From positions 32,150,629-32,214,628 of the forward strand of contig JAPTHN010000011.1 of NCBI GenBank assembly GCA_026936325.1: a DNA stretch of 64,000 nt, read 5' to 3'. The notes under the pieces are model-generated. The model saw only the letters and a program-made list of their open reading frames with translations, was not told the DNA's origin and searched no databases. This DNA is from Platynereis dumerilii. Its lineage: Eukaryota; Annelida; Polychaeta; Phyllodocida; Nereididae. The position numbers and the translations under genes are program-made. Of the stretch, positions 1 to 11,475 are shown piece after piece. How positions within the stretch are numbered: position 1 is the stretch's first letter; every line of letters begins with the position of its first letter.

Positions 1-468
1 CTAGCCTGCTAAATAGCCGAGGGTATGCTTCCGCACACCCTATGTTCAACTATTTGCTGGCTCTGGCTGGCACTGGGCTGCTGCTGTCAGTGCAGCAGGA
101 TATTTAGCCTGGTCTGGAGACATCTAAACTTCACGGGAAGTATGTGTAGATTTTTCAGAAGCATGATGAAAAACAGTGCAACCTCGTTCTATGTGATCAG
201 AAGCTTCCCCCAATTATACCTCTCACAATATAGCTTACATACACTTGTAAAAACCAGAATAATATTGTTTTATGGTATTATGTTTAGTTGTTTTGAGGAA
301 TTCAAATCAAATATGTTGATATCTTTCAATCTGGATTTATTCCTTTTGCCAGCCACATATCAGTACAGAACATCAAAAAAACAGGAACGAAGTGAAAAAT
401 GAAATACGGCTGTCATGTTGTGACCAATGACAGTTTATTTTGATTCGTAAAAATGTTCATCTTTACAG
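1..468. other. Intron sequence upstream of module A
   Basis: No coding exon is convincing here. The stretch ends in a pyrimidine-rich tract and the acceptor CTTTACAG at 461-468. Positions about 3-113 have weak inverted similarity (CCTGCTAAATA on the left, TATTTAGCCTGG on the right), perhaps a decayed hairpin element. An open frame through 25-402 has no recognisable domain and is probably chance. Confidence 0.5.
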
Positions 469-1245
469 GTCCAAAAGTTTGCGGATGCTGGTCAAATATT
501 TTGACGAAGACTGTAAACATCCTGGCATAGAAGAGGACAGTGAGGAAGTAGGAGGCGAAAAGCCGTCTGACAACAGCCACTGGAAGAAGTTCATAAGTGA
601 CGTGAAGTCTTTCCTTTCACAAGGAGCAGATCCAACATGGCATCCAGAAGGATCTGAATCCTCAGCTCTGGGATTATTACTGAAGAACTTGCTACAGAAA
701 GTGGTTTCTGGCAAAATAACAATGCCAAGGTTGAGAGAATTGATTCCACTTTTGCTGAACAGCAAAAGCCTAGATGCCCTGAGAAAGAGGCAAAGTTATT
801 CGACATTACATACAATTTTCGATGTGAACTGCTCATCCTTGCTTCTAGCAATCAAGAAGAGGATTCAAACTGGAGCAAGTCTACCTCTCGTAATAACTGA
901 ATGCAAGGATGCCATTAGGTTGGTTTTGGAGTATGATCCTGGCTTATCTAACTCGCAAGATCCAAACGGCCTCACAATACTGCACAAACTTTCATATGTG
1001 CTCTTTAGGGATCCAAACTTTACTCATCTTTATTTGGCGATCCTCCCAATTGTTATAAATAGAACAAATGTTAACACAGTGGACAATAAGTCAGTGACTC
1101 CTTACAGCTACATCCAATTCATGCTAAAAAATATTAGATTTTACCTCTCACGAGGGCATCGAAGAGTTATCTCTAGGATTGACGGAATCTTTCTTCAGAA
1201 TGGAGCTGACTGTGATCTGGCTGCAAATGGACTGTCATTCATTCA
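469..1245 (+). CDS. Module A long exon, ankyrin-like repeat protein (partial gene)
   Basis: A 777-bp internal exon between acceptor CTTTACAG and donor CA|GTAAGTACC. It starts and ends in phase 2: base 469 is a third codon position, and the last two bases need one more from the next exon. The ~259 codons are open throughout. The product starts with a helical, charged region (LRMLVKYFDEDCKHPGIEED). Two divergent ankyrin-like units follow near the end: NSQDPNGLTILHKL and NTVDNKSVTPYSYIQFML, then the closing peptide ANGLSFIQ. The same order (DxxGxTxLH, then xxDNxxVTxYSWI, then a final GxSFIL-like tail before a GTAAGTACC donor) recurs at 11476-12444 and 33263-34239, so this is one of three paralogous modules. 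Upstream exons lie outside the window. The function of this piece alone is unknown; its link to the cGAS-like exon is by homology with module C. Confidence 0.8.
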
Positions 1246-1364
1246 GTAAGTACCAGTCTTGACCAAGAAGTATGTCAGATCAGTTTTCAAGGTTGTACCA
1301 GTATGTAATTTGATTTGGATTATATTCAAAGAAGAGCTTTAGATGAAAATTGTCTTTTTTGCAG

Positions 1365-1641
1365 ATGCTATATCATCAAGCGACTTTTGAGCAACGCATC
1401 CATGACACCAGGTGCGGAGAATGGAATATCCACCATTTTGCAATTTCTTGAGTCAAATGGGCGCAGCATCTTAGAAATGGACGACTTCTTACTTGTCGAT
1501 CTGATTAATCATGCAAAGTTTTTCCTCAACCCACAAAGTCTGGTTGCAGATCAATACATCAAAGCGGTTTTGGTTTGTATCAACAGTAACAGCAGTAGTT
1601 CTAAACAGTTCAAAGAAAACAAGCCCATCCCTCCACCTTAG
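1365..1641 (+). CDS. Module A terminal exon with stop
   Basis: Acceptor TGTCTTTTTTGCAG ends at 1364. The first base completes the phase-2 codon left by the exon ending at 1245, and 91 further codons run to TAG at 1639-1641. The peptide (CYIIKRLLSNASMTPGAENG at its start) is helical, ends in a Ser/Asn/Lys-rich tail with a proline run (KPIPPP), and shows no domain I recognise. The 119-base intron before it is short. This could be the true 3' end of a gene lacking the nucleotidyltransferase domain, or an alternative last exon of a longer gene. I saw no clear AATAAA within the next few hundred bases. Confidence 0.7.
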
Positions 1642-1796
1642 ATAAATGTGCTATCTCAAAAGAGTCCTTCTATTCTCAGATTTTTGTGAAAGTTGGCTGA
1701 ATTATAGGCTTGCACATCAACCTTAAATGTGTGTATTTCTAGCTCAGTGGCACTAATCCTGGATGAGCCAGCAGCTTTCGAGTGAGTCTTCAACTA
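1642..1796. other. Probable 3' UTR and flank of module A
   Basis: Sequence after the stop codon. No strong polyadenylation hexamer is seen, and nothing else is recognised. Confidence 0.4.
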
Positions 1797-2008
1797 AGGC
1801 CACACATAATTGATCTTTAGCTTCTCGGATTCCTCTCAAGGCCCTTTTTCTAGGGTCGGTCGGTAGGACAAAAAAAAAAAGGTGAACGAAAAAAAATTTA
1901 TAATGTCAAAAAAATTTTTTTTTTTTTTTTTCAATTTTTTTTTTCAATCGGCAGTAAATCTATTGTGACGGCGGGTCCGCGAAGCTAAGAATCAATTATG
2001 TGTGGCCT
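1797..2008. mobile_element. Short hairpin element (MITE), ~210 bp
   Basis: The ends are inverted copies: AGGCCACACATAATTGATC at 1797 and its reverse complement ending at 2008 (AATCAATTATGTGTGGCCT), with TTAGCTTC also repeated inside. The middle is an A-rich and T-rich homopolymer stretch (about 1870-1945). There is no coding capacity. A diverged half copy may lie near 4725-4752 (ATCGATTATGTCTGGCC). Confidence 0.65.
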
Positions 2009-2789
2009 AACCAACTGCACCATATTTTTTCATCAAATGACTAGAGGAAATTTGTTTCTCAACATATATAGTGGACAATTAAGGACTTGTTCTGTAACAT
2101 TGTTGCTGAAAGAGTTCATTTGGGTGACTTTAGGAATCATTTGATTTGACATTTAGCACCTTCTGGTAATTTGTTTTTGGACAAGCCTAGATTCATTTTT
2201 TTATTTTTACTTAAAAAAATTTTGGTACAACTAAAGTCGATGACCAGTCACTTTGATGCCCATTGTGAGACAAAACCCTTTTCAAAATCCATCATACCAA
2301 TGCACATCAAGGCTGACATCATCTTTTAAATCCACGCCAGGTTTTTTTATTCTCTAACTTTTGCTTTTGAAGTTATCTGAACATAGAGTTTAGGGTAAAA
2401 TTTGCCTATGATCTGTCTGCTATGCATAGAGCGATTATGTTTTTTGTCCTGGAAGTGTGATATTACCCAGATTCTGCGTTTACCCAGCCCATTTCAGCAT
2501 TTCTTTCATATGTGTATCACATCAATGACATTGTAGATGTGCACCTCACATCGTTTTTTTTTCGGTTTCATTCAATAATATTCAATTTATTATTATCAGC
2601 TCCACAGCCTATCCTAGGTCCAGTCCATTTGATTTATGTATTCCTGTCGTAGCAGGACCCGGTACAATGCAGTGTATAGGCACAGCGTAGAATAGGTAAA
2701 ATATGTGGGGTTATGGGCGACGTTGTGCATTATACATATTTGTGCTTGTTCTCTTCGCAGCAGTGGCCAATCCCAAGATTAAGCACATG
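2009..2789. other. Intergenic or intronic DNA, nothing recognised
   Basis: AT-rich sequence with T and A runs. Around 2570-2600 is a TTTATTATTATCAGC tract that could be the reversed tail of a decayed retroelement, but I cannot support a family. Confidence 0.35.
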
Positions 2790-3087
2790 TTAAGGTGGCT
2801 CGATACTCGTGAACTTTCTAAGATAGGATTTCTCAAAAATAGTTTAGAATGATCCAAAATATAGTTTATAGCAAGGATATGTAAAGAAAAAGTGGTCGCA
2901 ACCAGTCTTTTTTTCTAATGCTTCAAACCAGAAGTTTCTAACCCTAATAGAAGTGACGCAAATGACAAACGAAGCGGCAGTCGCACGGAATTATAAAAAA
3001 CCAAAAAAGCAGGCCGCAGAGCTCAGCAGGCTGCTGTTGTTATGGTGACGCCGCCATTGCTGCACCATGAGTAGCGAGCCACCTTAA
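2790..3087 (+). mobile_element. TTAA-flanked MITE, short copy
   Basis: Starts TTAAGGTGGCTCGATACTCG and ends GAGTAGCGAGCCACCTTAA, so both ends share the inverted core GGTGGCTCG flanked by TTAA. TTAA target sites are known for piggyBac and Kolobok superfamilies; there is no transposase to decide. The left ~120 bp match the right end of the next copy in reverse complement, so this copy lies head-to-head with the one at 3094-3936 and lacks several hundred bases of its interior. Confidence 0.7.
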
Positions 3088-3093
3088 CTTGGC

Positions 3094-3936
3094 TTAAGGT
3101 GGCTCGCTACTCACGAAATTACGTCACCAGCGCATATTTCCGCGCAGCCAGGCAGGCCCTATCTATGGTAACGTCACCATTGCAGCTGATCACTTCAGTC
3201 ATCTTTTTTGTATTCTGAGAACTACATGAGTCGGCCGCTTCGTTTGCAAATTGCGCCACTTCTATTGGGGTTAGAGACTTCCCGTTTGGAGCACTAGATG
3301 CGCTATGATTAGTACTACAAGCAGCCGGAGTTTCATCTTGATATTCAGAATAGAACACTTTTACAGGCGATTTCACTCATGCAGGTCTAATTTCTCAAAA
3401 ATGACTTGGTAATAAAAAAAGAATTGTATATCAATTTCAAGTGTGGTAGGAAGGGTTGTCTGTATTATCATATTGTTCCCCACTATTTTTGAAAGTAAAT
3501 GACAAAGAATTAAAAAATCCTATCTAGTCAATTTTTTTTAGCACTATGGTTTATAAAAAAAGTTAAAATTGTCGAAATCAAAACTTTTATTCCGAGACCC
3601 TAGGAAAGTCCTTTAAACTAAATATATCTCTTTGAAATTGCAATCAGCTTTTTCCTTCAAGTGTTTTCTTTAATTTCATGCTTAATTGCATAATATGGGA
3701 TGCATGACCATGGAATAGCAAGGAAAACTTCACAGTAAAAAATTTAAGAAAAAAATTCAGTTTTTCAGGTTTTGGTGAACTGACTTTCTCATGCATAATC
3801 TCAAATATTTTTTTTAAAAGGCTGGTAGCGACCACCTTTTTTTGCATATCTTTGCTATAAACTATATTTTGGATCATTCTAAACTATTTTTGAGAAATCC
3901 TATCTCGGAAAGTTCACGAGTATCGAGCCACCTTAA
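3094..3936 (-). mobile_element. TTAA-flanked MITE, longer inverted copy
   Basis: Starts TTAAGGTGGCTCGCTACTC and ends GAGTATCGAGCCACCTTAA. It is the same family as 2790-3087 in opposite orientation, separated from it by six bases (CTTGGC). The shared inner block (CTTCTATTGGGGTTAGAGAC and the reverse of its partner near 2936-2960) confirms common origin. An open frame on the minus strand at 3119-3376 has no recognised domain. Confidence 0.7.
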
Positions 3937-4059
3937 AACAAACATAGACAATTATTTCACTAGCTGAAAGGAAAAATTTCTGTAAGAAGTTGTACAAATT
4001 TCAAATTGAACAGTAGATTGTAATATGCACAAAAATCATTTAATATTTTATTGTGTCTC

Positions 4060-4823
4060 GGGCAGATTTCACGAAAAGTGCTCTTAGAGGGTACCTTAAA
4101 CTATCCAACCCTTTTGTTATCTCTGTGTTGCTTCCTGAAGCAAATAAACCGACTGCTAATGTAACTCGATTCCGTCACAGGACACTGAGGTTACATTAGC
4201 AACTTTTACATGGGGATTTTTCTGTGTTCTTGCTACTTATGCCAATTTAAAACGTGAAATTCTAATATTTTATTGAAAAAAGTGTCTTTTTTGCATATAC
4301 ACCAAAAACATAAACGACTGGGTGTGGTACCTGCTTTTTTATTGCTAATGTAACTGCAATTTCGCATCTGTCCATTTCACAGTGTTACATTAGCAAAATG
4401 TGTATATAAAATTACGTTAATGAACACATGATTAGATCTCAAATTTTTTTCTGAACTGAAAGCCAGGTCTCCCAAAAAGCACCCTGTTGGTGATTTCATT
4501 TATATTGCAGTAGGATCAGCATAAAAAATTCCGTCCTCCATCATTTATCGTTGTTACATTGGCACAAGGCCATATTTTTAGCTACTCTGATCTACCAATC
4601 CAACAGAATAGAGTGTTTACCCAAGATTTTATTTAATGGATTGACACAATAAAAGATTCAGATTTCAGCTTTTTTTTGTCCTGCCAGCTATCCTCAGAAG
4701 AAGCACCCTGAGAAAATCTGAGAATCTACGAATCGATTATGTCTGGCCTTATCAGTATTGTGCTAATGTAACTAGTGGACAAGTTGTGGTAAGTCATTTT
4801 GCAGCTTTTCGTGAAATCTGCCC
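4060..4823. mobile_element. TIR element, ~765 bp, MULE-like target duplication
   Basis: Inverted ends GGGCAGATTTCACGAAAAG (4060) and CTTTTCGTGAAATCTGCCC (ending 4823). The flanks TTGTGTCTC (4051-4059) and TTGTGTAAC (4824-4832) agree at 7 of 9 bases, as expected for an old 9-bp duplication of Mutator-like elements; the superfamily is inferred from that length only. Inside are small palindromes built on GCTAATGTAAC / GTTACATTAGC at about 4154-4202 and 4342-4396, with single halves near 4552 and 4760. There is no coding potential. Confidence 0.6.
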
Positions 4824-4832
4824 TTGTGTAAC

Positions 4833-5015
4833 AAAATAACCTTGATTTTTTGTGTTTAGATCTTAGTATTTTGGAAAGTATTAATATGAAAATTGTCTTG
4901 TCATGAAAGGTCCAGGTTTTTCCAGAAAACCAAATATTGAAAATATTAGTTACAGATCTATCAAATAGCATTTCAAGTGTTATCAAAACATCAAAGCTTA
5001 TCTAGTTATACATTA
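4833..5015. other. Unassigned spacer
   Basis: AT-rich, no recognised feature. The LINE that follows appears 5'-truncated near 5016. Confidence 0.35.
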
Positions 5016-6305
5016 AGGCTCTATTTTAGGACCGCTACATTTTATTGTTTATGTTAATGATATTGGCGAAGCATGTAACTTTTTTTATCCTGTCATATAT
5101 GCTGATGACACCACCTTATGTGCCACTTTGAATAATAATTATGACAATCTTGATGTTATCCCACTAAATGAAGAACTAATTGCAATAAGTAACTGGCTAA
5201 AGCTAAATAAACTCTCCCTAAATATATCTAAAACAAAAGCAATGATATTCCATACTGCCCAGAGACATGTGGATGATCCAGACCTCTTCATTGATGACAC
5301 AAAAATAGAGTTTGTGAATACCTTCAATTTTTTGGGATTTGTTATTGATAAACATTTAAAGTGGACATCACACATAGATCTTATTTCAAAGAAAATATCA
5401 AAAACAATTGGAATTATGAAAAAACTAAAAAACATTCTACCATCACACATCCTTAAAACCATATATAATTAGCTCATACTTTCATATCTAAATTATGGAA
5501 CTACCTTGTGGGGGGTGCAAAGCAATAAATTATTAAAACTGCAGAAAAAGGCTGTTAGAACAATTTCAAAATGTAAATACAATGCTCATACTGACCCTTT
5601 ATTTAAAAAACTTAAAATTCTTAAAATACATGACTTGTGTGCACTGCATGACATGAAATTCTGCTTCAAATTCGGAAATGATCTCCTTCCTAAATATTTT
5701 ACTTCAAAATTATTCTTGAGATATCAAAATCCAATAAACCGTTCACTACGTCATATGTATACACTTCCGCTGCCTGCCGTGAGACATGAATTTGCACGAA
5801 ACAGCATCTCCTACAAATTTCCAAAGACCTTCGTTTAAATAACATGGCTCTCGCCATCAAAGAGAAAATTGACACCCATAGTATTGATGGATTCAAAAAT
5901 TATGCCAAAAATTCCTTTTTTAGTACTTATGATGAAAATTGCCATATAATTAATTGCTACATATGTCAAAATTAATCGGGTATTGTCTTCTGTGTCCTAC
6001 TGACTGACTCCTAGAGATATGTAAATTTTCTTTTATTACTCAATTTGCAATATAGTTTCCGTATATTTATGTTTATTAATTCATCAACTGTAACCACTGT
6101 GTGTAAGTCTCTCACTGCTGGCCTGTGACAAAGTAACTATATATATATTATTAAGGTCAAACTGGGTGGCCTCTCAATAGAAGTACTTCATTGTACCTTC
6201 GAGAGGTCTCCCAGCTCCATCAATGATTCCATTTAAAATCATTTCTATTGTAATTAATTGTAAATGTATCTGGAGCCAATAAATAATCTTGAATCTTGAA
6301 TCTTG
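5016..6305 (+). mobile_element. 5'-truncated LINE (non-LTR retrotransposon), RT C-terminal part
   Basis: The frame begins GSILGPLHFIVYVNDI and reaches the reverse-transcriptase catalytic motif YADDTTL at about 5095-5115. It continues through NWLKLNKLSLNISKTKAMIF and FNFLGFVIDKHLKW, blocks typical of the RT palm and thumb in CR1/Jockey-like LINEs. An in-frame TAG at 5470-5472 interrupts it, after which LSYLNYGTTLWGVQ continues in the same frame to 5838. The 3' UTR ends in the tandem AATCTTG units at 6286-6305, the short-repeat tail common in CR1/L2-group LINEs. Endonuclease and early RT are absent. It is a dead copy. The fragment at 27830-28100 (minus) is a close relative. Confidence 0.8.
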
Positions 6306-6905
6306 TTACTGAATCAGGTGAAAAAAATAATAAAAAGCATTTTATTTCTAATTTTACATCATTTTCAACATTTAGAGGTGATGCAAACTTGCCGAGTCAT
6401 ATAATGTGTCAAATCAAATATAAACAAGGCTCTGTTGGCTTTATTATTTCTTTAACTAAAGAAAAGTGGCTAATGAACCACCAGGGTGAGAGAAAATGCC
6501 TTTTAAATTCATTAGTGATATAAATTGAGGTTTTTAGCCTTTCACTAGTTAATGTTTTTCAAGTGGGAACCACAAAAACATCTGTAAAGTTATTGGACAA
6601 AAAATAGTGGACAAATGTAGGAATACCTACTGTTGGCATCTCATAAGTGTGCATCTCCACCACAGCTTTGCATGTAAGTTGTATTTGTTCCCAACAGATT
6701 TTTTTGATCTTTACATCAAATCGAAGCTGAGACCACGTACTAGAACGCTGTGTTGACGGATTCTTTGTACATTTCTTTTAACCCTAAACTTCGTTCAAGG
6801 ACACTGTGTACTAATAACTAGAGAAACAAATGTCTACCAATTTTAATAAAGGAGTTACGGCCATTTTTGTAAAAAAATTAAAATTGCCTTCTTACCCCAC
6901 CCATC
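6306..6905. other. Intronic or intergenic DNA, nothing recognised
   Basis: An open frame at 6296-6523 lacks any known motif. There are no splice-site-bounded coding blocks. Confidence 0.35.
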
Positions 6906-7566
6906 GGGCAAGAAGCCCCCCTATTATAATCCTATGGCAATTTTTTTTGCGAGCGCATTCAGCCTAAAAGTTATTTCTATCCTTTTTAAGGCATTCTATT
7001 CACTTTTTCTGAATTTCAGAATTTTTCTGTTCATACTTATATTTTTTTATATTTTTTGCCCTGTTTCAATTTTGGACCCAATTTTTTTCTATTTTAATTA
7101 GCTATTCTATCAAGTTTAAATGTAAAGTACACATTATTAATGGTTCCTGAAGCAGCTTCGACCCCCCAGTGAAGGGGGCCTCATGCCCCTTATCATATGG
7201 GGCCTCTCGCCCCAAACCCAAATATTTTAATTTGACCTCTATATTTTGAACCAAAATGCAAAAAACATGATCCAAATCATATCGATGTGATAGTCATAAA
7301 GTGAATCAATGCAGATATCCGTTATACTTTATTTCCAAAGTTATTTCTGACAACCCCTTTCAAAGAATTAGTCAAAGTTACAAAAACCATGCACATTTTT
7401 TTCTTTCTTTAATTTATACTATAGTTTGGTGCTGTTAGCCCTGAAAATTTGTGACGTCACCTAAAACGCCTCTAGCTTCAATCCTATCAATAGATAAACG
7501 CACCAAAAATGTAAGTTTGGATATAAGCCTGGGGGGGCCTCTCACCTAACCTGGGCTTCTTGCCCC
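6906..7566. mobile_element. Candidate short TIR element
   Basis: Inverted ends GGGCAAGAAGCCC (6906-6918) and GGGCTTCTTGCCC (7553-7565), with further GGGGCC-type blocks between them. The target duplication is not clear. It is non-coding and of unknown superfamily. Confidence 0.4.
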
Positions 7567-7966
7567 GACCTACTCTACCTAAAGCATTTTGTTAAATCTT
7601 GTGATTACTCTGCAGGTCCTCCGATCAATTCAATCTCCTTCAAATTTAGCATACAGTCTCAACTCAAATTTAACTTGAGATGAAAAAACTTTCGGTGGCC
7701 AATCATGAAATTTGATTTAATTACCTTCTTCTCCATCATCTGTTCGCCTGGTAATCAGAAGACTGTTCCATCATCGCGAAATTATATATGCACCACTTAA
7801 AGTGCTTGCACATTATTTTTGAACAGTCAAAATATGTTCAGTAGAAGTCATGTTCGAAAAGCAAATGTGGTGTCTATTTTCCTCATGTCACACAAAAGCA
7901 ACACCCGATCTTGGGTTTGACTTGATGTAAGATTCAGATGAATTTGTACTCTTGACGGTTTTACAG

Positions 7967-8086
7967 ATTGTTGTGAACTGGTGCAGAGTCACCCCAGGGC
8001 TGCAGCAAAGTCCAATCAAGGATTTATTGGCAAGGATCAGCAATGCTCGTCAGTATGAACCACGCTTCTATAATCGCAATCGACAG
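7967..8086 (+). CDS. Module B internal exon, 40 codons
   Basis: Acceptor GACGGTTTTACAG and donor CGACAG|GTAAGT bound a 120-bp block open only in phase 0, coding IVVNWCRVTPGLQQ to ARQYEPRFYNRNRQ. The other two phases contain stops. It keeps phase 0 for the exons proposed at 10798 and 11184. No family is recognised; it is probably the N-terminal part of the module B ankyrin-like protein. Its own upstream exon must also end in phase 0, and I did not find one in the window. Confidence 0.6.
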
Positions 8087-8529
8087 GTAAGTTAAATGAG
8101 AAACAGTTTTAAAAGCTAGTTCATCTTCATGGTCCTAGCCATTGCCAACACCCACCTCAGCAAATTAATTTTATTTATGCAGATTTACCCTTTTTTAAAG
8201 AATTTGTCAAAATTGTCCTTTATCGATTTTGTTCATTTCCTTAGAGAACTTCGGAGTAATAATACAATTATTTACTATATATTGAACCTAGATTTTCAGA
8301 ATGTTCTATTCGTGAAAGGTATAAATCAATTTTGAATTACTAAATGCAATTAAAATATGTGTTTGAGGAACATCTTATGAAAATAATACACAGATGATCT
8401 ATGAAAACGTGGATGAGCTTGGCCCAGAATGATGAATTATGTAAAAAAAATGGCCATCTATGCCACAGTCGAATCAGGAGCCATTGAGGGCACAGTGAAT
8501 CACTAAAGATTCCCTGTAATAAGTTCACA
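8087..8529. other. Intron sequence of module B
   Basis: AT-rich; nothing firmly recognised. A reverse-strand open frame at 8340-8591 runs into the next LINE and shows no motif I can name. Confidence 0.3.
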
Positions 8530-9282
8530 CAGTTTGTTACAAATGTATTGTAATTGGTGTAGCGATAATTATTTAGACTTGAATATGTCAAATACCAGGG
8601 AGATAGTCTGGGATTTTAGACATAGTAGATCAATGCAGCCACAACCTGTGAATATTGGTAACATGAATGTGGACATCTCTGAGAATTACAAATATTTGGG
8701 TATTATTGTGGACAATCAATTCAATTTTGCTTCGCATGTTAACACTCAATGTAAAAAAGCATCAAAAAGATTGTATTTTGTAAGATCTTTGGTTAAACTT
8801 AATGTTAATTATGATTTGATTGTGTCTTTCTTTAGCACTGTTGTTACACCAGTTCTTATGTATGCCAATGTGGCTTTCTTTGGGTTGCTGAGTAAACAGC
8901 TTAAGAATGAACTGAGTAGACCAAACAAAGTTTGTGAACGTTTATTGAAACGGAATTATGTAATTGACAATAATGAATCTCATTATAAGAATTGTGTGGT
9001 TAGCCTGGCTAATAAGATCATGCGGGACTCTACACACCCACTTTATGAACTCTTTGAGCTTTTGCCCAGTGGGCGCAGATATCGAATGCCCTCTATCAGG
9101 ACGCAGCGTTTTAAAGACACTTTCCTTCCTGTATCTGTTTCCCTGTTAAATGCTTCAATGTAATGTTCCTTAACCAGTGTTAACCTTGTACCAAGTACCA
9201 AAATTTCACTGCTGTATATATATATCGATGTATGCAATGTGACCAATAAATTTTCTGTATCTGTATCTGTATCTGTATTGAA
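8530..9282 (+). mobile_element. 5'-truncated L2-like LINE, RT C-terminus and tail
   Basis: One frame from about 8534 to 9163 codes for the last part of a LINE reverse transcriptase: CSDNYLDLNMSNTREIVWDF (strand after the catalytic site), YKYLGIIVDNQFNFASH, and the characteristic LPSGRRYRMPSIRTQRFKD block near the C-terminus. It ends in a 3' UTR with (CTGTAT)n at 9257-9280, typical of L2/CR1-group tails. About 209 codons are uninterrupted, so this copy is younger than the one at 5016. It lies in the large intron of module B. Confidence 0.85.
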
Positions 9283-9490
9283 TATGGTATAATGGAATTT
9301 TTTTTGGACAAAAAATATTCTTTAGATTTTCGAATGTTGCAAAATGTAGTCGTATATCCAATAGGCTATTTAGATTTTTCACAAAGTAAATGACACTGTT
9401 TCCCGGTGCCCTCAGCACTGCTTCACTGTGTCGTTGAATGGTCAGGGTACGGTGAATTAATCGTTGTCAAATTTTTTGTAACCTGTAGGG

Positions 9491-10770
9491 TAGGGTGGTC
9501 CACATTCCAATGGGAAAAATCAAATCTCCTAAAACCCCGAATTTGAAAGTGGAAATTGATGACCACATAAGTAAAACAAACACATGCAAAATTTCAGCCA
9601 AATCGGTTAATAGTTAGAGGTGGCACAAAGCCCTGGAAGTTTAAAATGTAATTCCTCATTGGCGCAACTGAAAAATTGGTCCATTTCCAAGATCTTTCTC
9701 AGATGTGAATATCTTTTCCTGATTTTTTAGAACATGATGACGTGGCAAAGTAATATCATGCGGTTATCTTTTATTTATTATCCGTAGTAAGTGAAATATT
9801 TGCCTGTTTTTATGAAAAAAGGCTTGAAAATTAACCTATGTAAATCTATGCTGACCTGCTAGGAAGCTTTATAAGTCAGACAGAACATCAGGACAGCATT
9901 GGGCATCCTGTACATACTAAGAAAAAGGATACTTGATCAAAATAATACACTACTAGGAAGTTGCCCGTAGATTGGAGGGAACAGAACAGAATGAAATAGA
10001 TAGATCGGATAGACAGAGAGAGAGATAGATAAATAGATACTTGGTAGGTAAACTTCGTAATTAGGTATCCCTTTGCTAATGTAGACGTATTTATTGCACT
10101 TTGGAGTTCAACTTCCCTATCTAGCTGCCTTCAGCTGTGAATGCTTTTGTGGCGCCAGGTAGATAGATATATGTTTGATACATGTATACATTATAATTAT
10201 ATTGGCAGGCATATTGACATGACAGTAACATTTGTCATTGAGGAGTAAATAGTTGGAAGGGAAGATAATGAAATGGAATGTATTATAAAGTTTTGTAAAT
10301 GGTTTATGAGGAGAAAACTACAGATGGCAACTGTGCAGTGCATTGCAGCGCCACTATGTGTTATGAGAGCAATGGGAGAGCTGCTTGATTGTCTGCTACG
10401 CAAAAATGTAATAAGTTATAAATTAGGATATGTAGAAGGGTCGAAGAGACTTCAAAAAGGGAGAGTTCTGCCTCACTGGGCCCAGGAACGTTCATAGCAA
10501 ATTAGAAGATCAGGCATGGAGTATAACTTGAGATAAATCCCGTACGTTATCATTTTAATATAAGAGATTATAGCAAGATTTGCAAATACCGATGATTTTG
10601 ATGTCTGGCGATGGGCAATCGCATGTTAGTTAAACTTCAATGGCGTTGTGCCACCTCTAAATATCAATTGATTTTGCTGAAATTTTTATACAATACCTTC
10701 TGTCCATATGACATCACAATTCAAGATTCAAATCAGAGAAATTCAGAAGAAAGTGTTTTGGACCACCCTA
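9491..10770. mobile_element. Non-autonomous hAT-like element, 1280 bp
   Basis: Starts TAGGGTGGTCCA and ends TGGACCACCCTA (with minor variation), flanked by a perfect 8-bp direct repeat CTGTAGGG at 9483-9490 and 10771-10778. An 8-bp duplication and TARNG-type ends are the known hAT signature. Subterminal inverted similarity extends about 150 bp (AAAATTTCAGC, TTAGAGGTGGCACAA). A GATA/GACA microsatellite sits at about 9998-10037. No transposase is present. Confidence 0.8.
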
Positions 10771-10797
10771 CTGTAGGGCAATCTGAAAAGTCTTTAG

Positions 10798-10884
10798 GGT
10801 GGGGTTGACCAGCGTCCACTGTGTGCTACCTGGGAAATAGTGGACATGCTGATTAGTGATCACCATGGGAAGCAGCCAATCGCC
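10798..10884 (+). CDS. Module B candidate internal exon, 29 codons
   Basis: Open block coding GGVDQRPLCATWEIVDML to SDHHGKQPIA, bounded by AGTCTTTAG and a strong donor GCC|GTAAGTGAC. A second possible acceptor (GACCAG, 10812) would give 24 codons; both keep phase 0. The block starts 20 bases after the target duplication of the hAT-like element, so that insertion nearly touched the acceptor. The polypyrimidine tract is weak, and there is no homologue in the window to confirm it. Confidence 0.4.
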
Positions 10885-11183
10885 GTAAGTGACAATCAGT
10901 GCCAATTAATGTCATTGTGGTCAGCAGACCTGAATAAATACCACATACCATTTGTGTGTACTGTAATGTATATCATAGTGGTATCATGCACATACGATGT
11001 ACCTTTCTTTACTGTTTTCTGGAAACTGCAGACACCCATGAGACACAATATTAAACTTTCCTAGTACATGTTCAACAAGAAAGTTTTCTCAACATCGTCA
11101 TGGTAGGCTGATTATGCAAACATATTACAATATTTTCCAATTGAAGTGTTTATAATTACTTTCAATATTGCCATTTTTTGCAG

Positions 11184-11224
11184 ATGTTGGTCAAGGTTGA
11201 TGAGTTTGCCAGTCCTCATTTAAA
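11184..11224 (+). CDS. Module B candidate short linking exon
   Basis: Acceptor CCATTTTTTGCAG and donor AA|GTAAAT. It codes MLVKVDEFASPHL plus two bases, which turns phase 0 into the phase 2 needed by the exon at 11476 (AA+G gives Lys). MLVKVDE also resembles MLVKYFDE early in module A, where it is part of the long exon. The donor is weaker than others here. Confidence 0.45.
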
Positions 11225-11475
11225 GTAAATATACATTTATTATTATTTATGAGATTGGATTAACTAAATTATAATTTCTCACACTTCACAACTTTAAATT
11301 TGGTTCTTTTGTAACTTTTAGATTGCAAATTATTATATGATTTACAGCAAAATGGTGGTACAAAGACAGAGGCAGGCCACACTAAGACAAATGCTTTTTT
11401 TAATTTAAGGAAACCTAAATAATAATTTTATTGATAATAAGTAAAAACAATAATCTGACACTTATACTTTTTCAG

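Noticed and set aside
25-402. 125-codon open frame at the left edge
   Set aside because: No domain, runs through intron-like sequence, and ends before the acceptor at 468.
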